A stretch of 5,786 bases of DNA from positions 1 through 5,786 of the forward strand of contig JAEMRG010000093.1 in the NCBI GenBank assembly GCA_016463455.1. Direction: 5' to 3'. This DNA comes from Rhodoferax sp. GTDB lineage: Bacteria > Pseudomonadota > Gammaproteobacteria > Burkholderiales > Burkholderiaceae_C. The translations under genes and the position numbers were made by a program. Within the stretch, counting starts at the first letter, position 1; each line of letters starts with the position of its first letter. The notes beneath the pieces are model-generated. The model was not told where the DNA came from, searched no databases, and was given only the letters and a program-made list of their open reading frames with translations. Shown one piece after another: positions 1-5,660 of the stretch.

Positions 1-1287
1 GAGGTGGTGCAACTGGCCGTGGAGTCGGTAACGCTGATCAAAGAACTGGCCCAGGCGCATCCGCAAACCGAGTGGGTGCTGCAATACAGCCCGGAGCTCT
101 TCACCTCTACCGAACTGGAGTTCGCCAAAGAAGTGTGCGACGCAGTGACCGAAGTCTGGGGCGCCACGCCGGACAACAAAGTTATTCTGAATTTGCCCGC
201 CACGGTGGAAGTGGCCACACCCAATATCTATGCCGACCAGATCGAGTGGATGCACCGCAACGTGGCTCGGCGCGATAGCGTCCTCATCAGCCTGCATCCG
301 CATAACGACCGCGGCACGGCGGTAGCCGCAGCCGAGCTGGGCTTAATGGCCGGGGCCGATCGCGTGGAAGGCTGCTTGTTTGGCAACGGCGAGCGCACCG
401 GCAATGTGGACATCGTCACGCTGGCGCTCAACCTCTACACCCAGGGCGTGAACCCGGGCTTGGACTTTTCCGACATCAATTCCGTAGCCCGCACCGTGGA
501 GCATTGCAACCAATTGCCCATCCACCCGCGCCACCCGTATGTAGGCGATTTGGTGTTCACCGCCTTTAGCGGCTCGCACCAGGACGCGATTAAAAAAGGC
601 TTTTCCGCGCTGGACAAAAACGGCCTGTGGAGCGTGCCTTATTTGCCCATTGACCCGGCCGATGTGGGCCGCACCTATGACTCCATCATCCGCGTCAACA
701 GCCAGTCCGGTAAGGGCGGCGTAGCCTATTTGATGGAGGCCGAATACGGCATCGTCATGCCGCGCCGCTTGCAAGTGGAGTTTTCGGGCGAAGTGCAGGC
801 TTACACCGACACCCACGGTGGCGAGATGAGCGCGCTGGACATTTGGAATCTGTTTGCCAGTACCTATATCGCCCCCACCGAGCCCGTGGGCTATGTTGGC
901 TACCAGCTGACCGACCACCCGCATGACGCCAGCGGCCAGGGCATACGCCTGACGGTGGAAGTGGCAGGCGCTCGCCATACGCTGCAAGGCTTTGGCAATG
1001 GCCCCATCGACGCAGCCGTACAGGCTTTGCTTAGCATTGGCGTAGATGTGCAGGTGCGCAGTTTTGAAGAGCGCTCGACCAAAAGCAGCACCCACGGCGG
1101 CGACGCCCAGGCCTGCGCCTTTATGGAGCTCAGCTCGGATGCCACGGATGCGCCGGACCGCTTTGGCGTGGGGCTGGATCACAACATCCTGACCGCGTCC
1201 ATTAAGGCGCTGGTCAGTGGCGTCAATCGGCTGGGGTTGGTGCCAAAGGTGGCGGTAAGAGCGGCGAAGGATGCGGCTTTGGTTTGA
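1..1287 (+). CDS. leuA: 2-isopropylmalate synthase, long form (5' end missing)
   Basis: Condenses acetyl-CoA with 2-ketoisovalerate to 2-isopropylmalate, the committed step of leucine synthesis in the cytoplasm. The frame is open from base 1 and ends in TGA at 1285-1287, so 428 sense codons minus the stop are visible. Long-form enzymes run to about 560-640 residues, so roughly 130-200 N-terminal residues lie outside. The GTG codons at 4 and 7 are internal, not starts. Counting codon 1 at base 1, the TIM-barrel motif HPHNDRG, whose two histidines bind the divalent metal, is at residues 99-105. NGERTGN is at 129-135 and AFSGSHQDA at 188-196. The C-terminal part, from about 300 on, with GNGPIDAA at 332-339, matches the LeuA dimer/leucine-feedback domain. 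The motif spacing resembles the actinobacterial/yeast-type subfamily rather than the shorter E. coli-type enzyme. The frame is intact. No convincing terminator follows. Confidence 0.95.
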   Translation, partial: EVVQLAVESVTLIKELAQAHPQTEWVLQYSPELFTSTELEFAKEVCDAVTEVWGATPDNKVILNLPATVEVATPNIYADQIEWMHRNVARRDSVLISLHPHNDRGTAVAAAELGLMAGADRVEGCLFGNGERTGNVDIVTLALNLYTQGVNPGLDFSDINSVARTVEHCNQLPIHPRHPYVGDLVFTAFSGSHQDAIKKGFSALDKNGLWSVPYLPIDPADVGRTYDSIIRVNSQSGKGGVAYLMEAEYGIVMPRRLQVEFSGEVQAYTDTHGGEMSALDIWNLFASTYIAPTEPVGYVGYQLTDHPHDASGQGIRLTVEVAGARHTLQGFGNGPIDAAVQALLSIGVDVQVRSFEERSTKSSTHGGDAQACAFMELSSDATDAPDRFGVGLDHNILTASIKALVSGVNRLGLVPKVAVRAAKDAALV

Positions 1288-1385
1288 TAGGGCGTATTTG
1301 CCGCCAAGGACGGGCAATGGCTTGCTGGCGCGCTCATCGCTTGAGCTAGGGATAGGCAACATCCGTCGGGCTGCATGGCTTACGC

Positions 1386-1444
1386 TGCAATGCAAAATGG
1401 TGTTGACATTGTTGACACAAAGTAATAACATTCCTTGTATTGCA
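1386..1444. promoter_or_regulatory. Imperfect inverted repeat, probable operator of the mazEF operon
   Basis: TGCAATGCAA at 1386-1395 is mirrored by TTGTATTGCA at 1435-1444, matching 9 of 10 bases. Each arm is itself two pentamers in tandem (TGCAA TGCAA, and TTGTA TTGCA). A weaker inner pair, AATGGTGTT at 1396-1404 and AATAACATT at 1424-1432 (7 of 9), has nearly the same centre. So does TTGT-N4-ACAA at 1409-1420. The centre near 1414-1415 falls on the -35 region of the toxin-antitoxin promoter. MazE-type antitoxins and their MazEF complexes are known to repress their own promoters. Binding here is inferred. Confidence 0.55.
1403..1441 (+). promoter_or_regulatory. Tandem promoters for mazEF
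   Basis: Two perfect -35 hexamers TTGACA lie at 1403-1408 and 1412-1417. They sit in a direct repeat TGTTGACA with a 9-base period. The first pairs, at 17-base spacing, with TAACAT at 1426-1431 (4 of 6 against TATAAT). The second pairs, at 18-base spacing, with TGTATT at 1436-1441 (4 of 6). Predicted starts are near 1438 and 1448, giving leaders of about 28 and 18 bases before the antitoxin ATG. Both are sigma-70-like. Which one is used cannot be told from sequence. Confidence 0.6.
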
Positions 1445-1465
1445 AACCCCATCTAAACCCGACTC

Positions 1466-1714
1466 ATGTACGTTTCCATACGCTCCATTGGCAACTCTCG
1501 CGGAATTGTTATTCCCAAACCGATGCTGGCTCAGTTAGGTCTGATAGACGAAGCCGACTTGACCATCGAAGGCGGCGCACTGGTGATCCGCAAGCCCGCG
1601 CCACCCGCACGCTCGGGTTGGGCGGATGCTGCCAAAGCGGTAGCGCTTGCCAATGAAGACGAACCGTTGCTCGGCGATTTTGCAAACGAGGGTGATGAGG
1701 ACTTGATGTGGTAA
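1466..1714 (+). CDS. mazE: MazE-like antitoxin, AbrB/SpoVT fold
   Basis: Small 82-residue antitoxin of a type II toxin-antitoxin pair. Residues 1-46 form a swapped-hairpin AbrB/MazE DNA-binding domain: IRSIGNSRGIVIPKPML is the typical signature, followed by a beta strand ending VIRKP. The rest is an acidic, probably disordered tail (ANEDEPLLGDFANEGDEDLMW) of the sort that wraps along MazF and blocks its RNA groove. By family it should neutralise the adjacent toxin and repress the operon with it. The ATG at 1466 is chosen because the family begins a few residues before the IGNSRG motif. There is no purine-rich Shine-Dalgarno stretch upstream (CCCGACTC precedes the ATG), which is odd for an antitoxin. 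The last codons overlap the toxin start by 7 bases. The exact subfamily name (MazE, PemI or ChpS type) is uncertain. Confidence 0.9.
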   Translation: MYVSIRSIGNSRGIVIPKPMLAQLGLIDEADLTIEGGALVIRKPAPPARSGWADAAKAVALANEDEPLLGDFANEGDEDLMW

Positions 1715-2028
1715 GTCGCGGGGATGTGTGGCTGGTGAACCTGGACCCCACCGTGGGCAGCGAGATTCGTAAATCGCGCCCATGCTTGGTGCTTTCGCCG
1801 CCGGAGCTGCACGACCACCTCAAAACCGTGATCATCGCGCCCATGACCTCGCAAGGTTTTAACGCGCCTTTTCGGGTTCCACTCAAGTTTCAGGGCACAT
1901 CAGGCCTGTTGGTGCTGGATCAAATTCGCAGCGTAGACAAACTGCGCTTGGTCAAAAAGCTCGGCAGCGTGCAGGCCTCAACATTGAAAAATGCGCTAAA
2001 GACCATGCAAGAAATGTTTGAGGCCTAA
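1708..2028 (+). CDS. mazF: MazF/PemK-family endoribonuclease toxin
   Basis: Sequence-specific mRNA interferase that, when freed from its antitoxin, cuts single-stranded RNA and halts growth. The 106-residue length is typical. The N-terminal RGDVWLVNLDPTVGSE, then KSRPCLVLSP (residues 22-31), APMTS (44-48) and DQIRSVDKLRL (71-81) are the conserved blocks. Arg24 and Thr47 align with the catalytic Arg25 and Thr48 of B. subtilis MazF, so the active site looks intact. The start is GTG at 1708, inside the last codons of the antitoxin, with AGGA at 1698-1701 about 6 bases upstream. This supports coupled translation and a toxin level below that of the antitoxin. The TAA stop at 2026-2028 overlaps the stop of prmC on the other strand. 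The RNA cleavage motif cannot be read from sequence. Confidence 0.94.
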   Translation: MVSRGDVWLVNLDPTVGSEIRKSRPCLVLSPPELHDHLKTVIIAPMTSQGFNAPFRVPLKFQGTSGLLVLDQIRSVDKLRLVKKLGSVQASTLKNALKTMQEMFEA

Positions 2029-2867
2029 GGGCCAAACCAACGCCCGCCGCTGCAACGTTCAATACCCGCCAAATCCTGGCGTGACTGCACATCCACAAAG
2101 CCTTTGGCCTGCAATAGCTGGCGCACCGCCTCGGCCTGGTCGTAGCCGTGCTCCAGCAACAGCCAGCCGTCGGGCTTCAGGCAGGCAGGCGCTTGGGCAA
2201 TGATGGCGCGCAAATCGTCCAAACCATCGGCGCCGCTGGTCAGGGCTTGCAGGGGCTCATGGGTCAGCGCCGCAAGGTGCGGGTCGGCGTCGGCGATGTA
2301 GGGCGGGTTGGAGACGATGAAGTCGAAAGTTTCCGCCAAGCCCTCCAGCCAGGCTCCTTGCGAAAACGCGATATCCAAACCCAAGCGCTGCGCATTAGCC
2401 TGCGCCACGGCCAAGGCTTCGGCGCTGAGATCACGGGCATCCATGTGCACATCGGGGCGCTGCTGCTTTAGGGCCAGCGCAATGGCGCCGCTGCCTGTGC
2501 CCAGGTCGATGGCGCGGGCGGCGACTGGCAAAAGCTTTAGGGCCCATTCCACCAGGGTTTCGGTATCGGCACGCGGGCAAAGTACACGCGCATCGACTTG
2601 CAGCTCCAAGCCGTAAAACGCCGCCCAGCCGGTTATGTAGGGCAGGGGCTCGCCGCCCATGCGACGCGCAAGTGCTTCTTGCCAGATTTGCTGTGCCGCG
2701 ATTGAAAGTGCCTCTTCGCCGTGCGCTAACAGCCATGCGCGTTCCTGTACTGTGCGCCCCAGCGCGTGCAGCAATAAAAGCTGCGCCTCTAAACGTGCCA
2801 CGCCTAGCGCCATTGCGCTTTGCAAAGCGTGGCCGACGGTGGACTGAGCCTCCATGCGTGGAGCCAT
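2025..2867 (-). CDS. prmC: Peptide chain release factor N5-glutamine methyltransferase
   Basis: Uses S-adenosylmethionine to methylate the glutamine of the GGQ motif of release factors 1 and 2, which raises termination efficiency. The protein has 280 residues from the chosen ATG, against 277 in E. coli. An N-terminal helical substrate-binding domain carries GGEPLPYITG (71-80) and CPRADTE (97-103). It is followed by a Rossmann methyltransferase domain with motif I DLGTGSGAIALAL (121-133). NPPY at 187-190 holds and orients the glutamine amide. The ATG at 2867-2865 shares its A with the prfA stop (TGATG) and has AAGG 4 bases upstream within the prfA end. An in-frame TTG one codon earlier and an ATG at 2855 are less likely starts. 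Coupling to prfA puts the enzyme and its substrate under one mRNA. The TAG stop overlaps the mazF stop. Confidence 0.96.
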   Translation of the reverse strand: MAPRMEAQSTVGHALQSAMALGVARLEAQLLLLHALGRTVQERAWLLAHGEEALSIAAQQIWQEALARRMGGEPLPYITGWAAFYGLELQVDARVLCPRADTETLVEWALKLLPVAARAIDLGTGSGAIALALKQQRPDVHMDARDLSAEALAVAQANAQRLGLDIAFSQGAWLEGLAETFDFIVSNPPYIADADPHLAALTHEPLQALTSGADGLDDLRAIIAQAPACLKPDGWLLLEHGYDQAEAVRQLLQAKGFVDVQSRQDLAGIERCSGGRWFGP

Positions 2868-3964
2868 CAAACCTTACCCAGTTCCAAATCCGCCATTTGC
2901 TGCGCGGCTTCAAAAGCTTGCAGCGCTTCGACCACATCGCCCAAGTCGCCTTCCATGATGGTGAGCAATTTGTACAGCGTCAGGTTGATGCGGTGGTCGG
3001 TCAGGCGGCCTTGGGGGAAGTTGTAGGTGCGGATGCGGTCGCTGCGGTCGCCGGTGCCGACCAGGCTTTTGCGCTCGGCGGCGTCTTTGGCGGCGCGCTC
3101 GGAGCGGTCTTTTTCTTGAATGCGCGCAGTCAGTACGCGCAAGGCCTGCGCTTTGTTGCTGTGCTGGCTGCGCCCGTCTTGGCATTCGGCCACGATGCCG
3201 GTGGGTAAGTGGGTAATGCGCACCGCCGAATCGGTTTTGTTGATGTGCTGGCCGCCGGCGCCGCTGGCACGGTAGGTGTCAATGCGCAAGTCGGCCGGGT
3301 TGATCTTGATGGCTTCGGCTTCGTCGGGTTCGGCAAGCACCGCCACGGTGCAGGCGCTGGTATGGATGCGGCCCTGGGTTTCGGTGACTGGCACGCGTTG
3401 CACGCGGTGGCCGCCCGATTCAAACTTCAGCGCGCCATACACGTTGTGGCCTTCCACGCGCAGCACCACTTCTTTGTAGCCGCCCAGCTCGCTGGCCGAC
3501 TCGCTCATGATTTCGGTTTTCCAGCCCAGGCTGTCGCAGTAGCGGGTGTACATGCGCGCCAGGTCGCCGGCAAATAGCGTGGACTCGTCGCCGCCGGTGC
3601 CGGCGCGGATTTCCACAAAGGCGTTGCGCGCATCGTCCGGGTCTTTGGGCAGCAGCATGCGCGTGAGTTCTGCTTCGAGTTGGGTTAACTCGGCGCTGGC
3701 GCTGTCCAGTTCTTCCTGCGCCATGGCTGCCATGTCGGCATCGCTGCCTGCGCCATCGAGCATTTCGGTGGCAGTCGTGAAATCAGCCTCGCGCTCTTGG
3801 TAACGCGCCCAGCGGCTGGCTACCGCGCCCACCTCGGTGTGTTCGCGCGAGAGCGCCAAAAACTGCGTCATGTCTTTCATGATGTCTTCGCGCGAGAGCA
3901 AAAATTCCAGCTCGCCCAGGCGGTCGGTATAGCGTGCAAGTTGTTGGCGTAAAAACGGTTTCAT
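2867..3964 (-). CDS. prfA: Peptide chain release factor 1
   Basis: Recognises UAA and UAG in the ribosomal A site and triggers peptide release. From the ATG at 3964 the protein has 365 residues, against 360 in E. coli. The tripeptide PVT at 192-194, in RVPVTETQGRIHTSA, fits the release factor 1 PxT anticodon-like motif rather than the SPF of release factor 2. GGQ is at 237-239 in SGAGGQHINKTDS, and its Gln239 is the target of the downstream methyltransferase. The N-terminal coiled helical domain (about 1-100) is present. The ATG was preferred to an in-frame TTG four codons upstream because the family begins MKPFLR or similar. Neither has a good Shine-Dalgarno site. It is the middle gene of the hemA-prfA-prmC cluster, 113 bases after hemA and overlapping prmC by one base. 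Confidence 0.97.
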   Translation of the reverse strand: MKPFLRQQLARYTDRLGELEFLLSREDIMKDMTQFLALSREHTEVGAVASRWARYQEREADFTTATEMLDGAGSDADMAAMAQEELDSASAELTQLEAELTRMLLPKDPDDARNAFVEIRAGTGGDESTLFAGDLARMYTRYCDSLGWKTEIMSESASELGGYKEVVLRVEGHNVYGALKFESGGHRVQRVPVTETQGRIHTSACTVAVLAEPDEAEAIKINPADLRIDTYRASGAGGQHINKTDSAVRITHLPTGIVAECQDGRSQHSNKAQALRVLTARIQEKDRSERAAKDAAERKSLVGTGDRSDRIRTYNFPQGRLTDHRINLTLYKLLTIMEGDLGDVVEALQAFEAAQQMADLELGKV

Positions 3965-4077
3965 GGCGGAATACAAAAAAGAGATTGCGAGAGGCCCCGC
4001 GTGGCGGGGAAGGGCCGGTGTGCCAGCCAGTGGGCGGCGTGTGGCGCGGCGGCTGGCGCAGCGCGAGCGCAGCGTCG
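3965..4077. repeat. Inverted- and direct-repeat-rich hemA-prfA intergenic region
   Basis: This is the only sizeable gap in the cluster. It contains GCCAGCC at 4022-4028 against GGCTGGC at 4051-4057 (7 of 7, 22-base loop). CCCCGC at 3995-4000 faces GCGGGG at 4004-4009 (6 of 6, GTG loop). A direct repeat GCGCAGCG lies at 4056-4063 and 4067-4074 (11-base period). A small inverted repeat AGCGT/ACGCT at 4071-4085 spans the hemA stop. Read on the - strand, a run of six T follows the second hairpin by 14 bases, too far for an ordinary intrinsic terminator. It could be a small dispersed repeat, an RNA-processing site or an attenuator. Nothing coding is evident. Confidence 0.55.
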
Positions 4078-5337
4078 CTAACGCTCTTTGCGCAAAAAGA
4101 GATGTTCTATGGCGTGGCGGGCGCGTTCGCGTGCCGCGTTGTCGGGGCCGTGCAGTTCGGCAAAAGCACCGTGCAGCATTTTTTGCGTCAAGCCTTTGGA
4201 CAAGGCTTCCAGCACCGCCTCCACATCCTCGCCTTTGGCCAGCGCTTTGCGCGCGCGTGCCAATTCGTGTGCGCGCCAGGCGTCCGCCTGGGCATTGAGT
4301 TGCTGGATCAGGGGCACGGTATGGCGCTGGTCTAACCAGTGCATAAAGCTTTGCACCCCGGCATCGACAATCGCCTCGGCCTGGGCCACGGCCGCCTGGC
4401 GGTTGGCCTGGCCAGTTTGCACCACGCCTGCCAGATCGTCCACGGTATACAGATACACATCGCCCAGTTTTTTCACCTCGGGCTCGATGTCGCGCGGCAC
4501 TGCCAGGTCCACCATAAACATGGGGCGGCGTTTGCGTTTTTTCAGGGCGCGCTCCACCGCGCCCAGGCCGATGATGGGCAGGGTACTGGCGGTGCAGCTG
4601 ATGACCGCATCAAACTCGGCGAGCCGGTCCGGCAGGTCGGACAGGCGCATCACTTCAGCGCCAAAGCGCCCGGCCAGTTGCTCGCCGCGCTCCAGGGTGC
4701 GGTTGGCGATGGTGATGGACTTGGGGTTTTTAGCGGCAAAGTGGGTGCTGCACAGCTCGATCATCTCGCCTGCTCCCACAAACAAGACCTTGACTTGGCC
4801 CATGTCTTCAAACAATTGCCCAGCCAGGCGCACCGCTGCGGCGGCCATGCTGATGGAGTGGGCGCCGATTTCGGTGGAGCTGCGCACCTCTTTGGCCACG
4901 GCAAACGAGCGCTGGAACATCTGCGACAAAGTGCTGCCCAAGGCCCCGGCGGACTCGGCGGCGCGCACCGCGTCTTTGAGCTGCCCCAGGATTTGCGGCT
5001 CGCCCAGCACCATGGAGTCCAGCCCGCTGGCGACCCTAAAGGCATGGCGCGCGGCTTCTTGGTCGCTCAGGCTGTAGGTGTGCGAGCGCAGGGTGTGGGT
5101 GGAAACGCCGCCCGATTGGGCCAGCCAGTCCAGGGTGTGCTCCATTTGCGTCTGGTCTCCGGCGCAGTAAATCTCGGTGCGGTTACAGGTGGAGACAATG
5201 GCCGCTTCGGGCGCGCTGGGCATGGATTGGCGCAGGCCTAAGAGGTGCGGCTCGATCTTGTCGATGGCAAAGGCAAACCTTCCGCGCAGGTCCAGCGGAG
5301 CGGTGTTGTGGTTGATGCCGAGTGCCCAGACTGCCAT
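4078..5337 (-). CDS. hemA: Glutamyl-tRNA reductase
   Basis: Reduces glutamyl-tRNA(Glu) with NADPH to glutamate-1-semialdehyde, the first committed step of the C5 route to heme and other tetrapyrroles. The protein has 419 residues, usual for the family. The catalytic domain carries STCNRTE with nucleophile Cys51 (residues 49-55) and GLDSMVLGEPQILGQLK (105-121). The NADPH-binding Rossmann domain has VLFVGAGEM at 184-192 and CTAS at 248-251. The C-terminal helical dimerisation domain follows from about 310, ending HLFLRKER. The start MAVWALGINHNTAP is the conserved family N-terminus, so the ATG at 5337 is firm. It lacks a Shine-Dalgarno site and lies about 11 bases past a perfect TATAAT, suggesting a nearly leaderless transcript. 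It heads the cluster with prfA and prmC, the same order as in E. coli. No frameshift or missing residue is seen. Confidence 0.97.
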   Translation of the reverse strand: MAVWALGINHNTAPLDLRGRFAFAIDKIEPHLLGLRQSMPSAPEAAIVSTCNRTEIYCAGDQTQMEHTLDWLAQSGGVSTHTLRSHTYSLSDQEAARHAFRVASGLDSMVLGEPQILGQLKDAVRAAESAGALGSTLSQMFQRSFAVAKEVRSSTEIGAHSISMAAAAVRLAGQLFEDMGQVKVLFVGAGEMIELCSTHFAAKNPKSITIANRTLERGEQLAGRFGAEVMRLSDLPDRLAEFDAVISCTASTLPIIGLGAVERALKKRKRRPMFMVDLAVPRDIEPEVKKLGDVYLYTVDDLAGVVQTGQANRQAAVAQAEAIVDAGVQSFMHWLDQRHTVPLIQQLNAQADAWRAHELARARKALAKGEDVEAVLEALSKGLTQKMLHGAFAELHGPDNAARERARHAIEHLFLRKER

Positions 5338-5358
5338 AGATAAGCGGGATTATAAAAT
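5331..5358 (+). promoter_or_regulatory. Probable promoter of the divergent membrane-protein gene
   Basis: CTGCCA at 5331-5336 (4 of 6 against TTGACA) is followed after 16 bases by TAAAAT at 5353-5358 (5 of 6 against TATAAT). The predicted start is near 5365, giving a leader of about 17 bases that holds GAAAG at 5372-5376, five bases before the ATG. The -35 covers the hemA start codon, and the -10 shares two bases with the hemA -10 on the other strand. Confidence 0.4.
5349..5354 (-). promoter_or_regulatory. -10 element of the hemA promoter
   Basis: Read on the - strand this is a perfect TATAAT. A start about 8 bases downstream would be A5341, leaving only 4 bases before the hemA ATG. The -35 position at 17-base spacing reads TCTTTC, which is poor, so the promoter may be weak, activator-dependent or recognised mainly through the -10. 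No TG extension precedes the -10. It is the only good -10 in the 44-base gap for this direction, but a promoter inside the divergent gene cannot be excluded. Confidence 0.5.
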
Positions 5359-5381
5359 TTGATGCTACTACGAAAGAATTC

Positions 5382-5660
5382 ATGGGCCCGCTCGACTTTG
5401 CCAACCACTTGCTTAATTTTGTGGCACCAGCGGTATTTGTCGGGTTTTTTCTGGCTCTGACGGCCCCGGTGGTGCTCGGCGTGAGGCCCAGGGCCGGGTC
5501 CTGGCTCGGGCTGGGCCTTGTCAATTCCCTGGTGGGCTGCTGCGCCTTGGCCGCTGGGCTCTGGTTTTTTGGCAATGACGGCAAGATGGGCACTTACGCC
5601 GGCCTGTTGCTGGCCTGCTCGCTCAGCCAACTGGTGTTTTTGCGACCGGCAGGCAAATGA
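5382..5660 (+). CDS. Small three-span membrane protein, unknown function
   Basis: I do not recognise a named family. The 92-residue protein is dominated by three hydrophobic stretches at about 11-33, 41-63 and 69-87. They are separated by short polar turns (VRPRAGS and GNDGKMG), with a basic tail RPAGK. The positive charges at 35-37 suggest that the first loop is cytoplasmic, which would place the N-terminus outside. A cysteine pair is at 53-54 in the second span. The ATG at 5382 has GAAAG five bases upstream and a plausible promoter. The stop overlaps the next start as ATGA (5657-5660), so the two genes are probably cotranscribed and translationally coupled. The opposite-strand frames here lack comparable features. 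That it is a real gene is likely from hydrophobic pattern and spacing. Its role is unknown. Confidence 0.75.
   Translation: MGPLDFANHLLNFVAPAVFVGFFLALTAPVVLGVRPRAGSWLGLGLVNSLVGCCALAAGLWFFGNDGKMGTYAGLLLACSLSQLVFLRPAGK

Noticed and set aside
1288..1346. Terminator after leuA
   Set aside because: Only five-pair stems are seen (TTGCC 1298-1302 with GGCAA 1313-1317; GCTCA 1332-1336 with TGAGC 1342-1346). None is followed by a T run, so I do not call an intrinsic terminator.
343..1452. Long open frame of 369 codons on the - strand across leuA
   Set aside because: It is antisense to a well-supported gene with conserved motifs. Its composition is what a GC-rich gene gives in a complementary frame, and no family is recognisable.
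1435..1656. Overlapping + strand frame starting at ATG 1435 in the mazE region
   Set aside because: It starts inside the promoter and is rich in R, H and C. The mazE frame has the IGNSRG signature and fits the toxin overlap.
2672..3208. 178-codon + strand open frame across prmC and prfA
   Set aside because: It crosses two solid genes in antisense and shows no motif or ribosome site that stands out.
3962..3976. TTG at 3976 as the prfA start
   Set aside because: The four extra residues are not typical of release factor 1. The ATG at 3964 gives the usual MKPFLR start.
3966..4009. CCCCGC/GCGGGG hairpin as an intrinsic terminator for hemA
   Set aside because: The T6 run on the - strand starts 14 bases after the stem, whereas an intrinsic terminator needs it directly adjacent. 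It is kept only as a possible structured element.
4088..5241. Two long + strand open frames (329 and 300 codons) opposite hemA
   Set aside because: Both overlap each other and lie wholly antisense to hemA. They are low in recognisable motifs and are explained by GC-rich codon bias.
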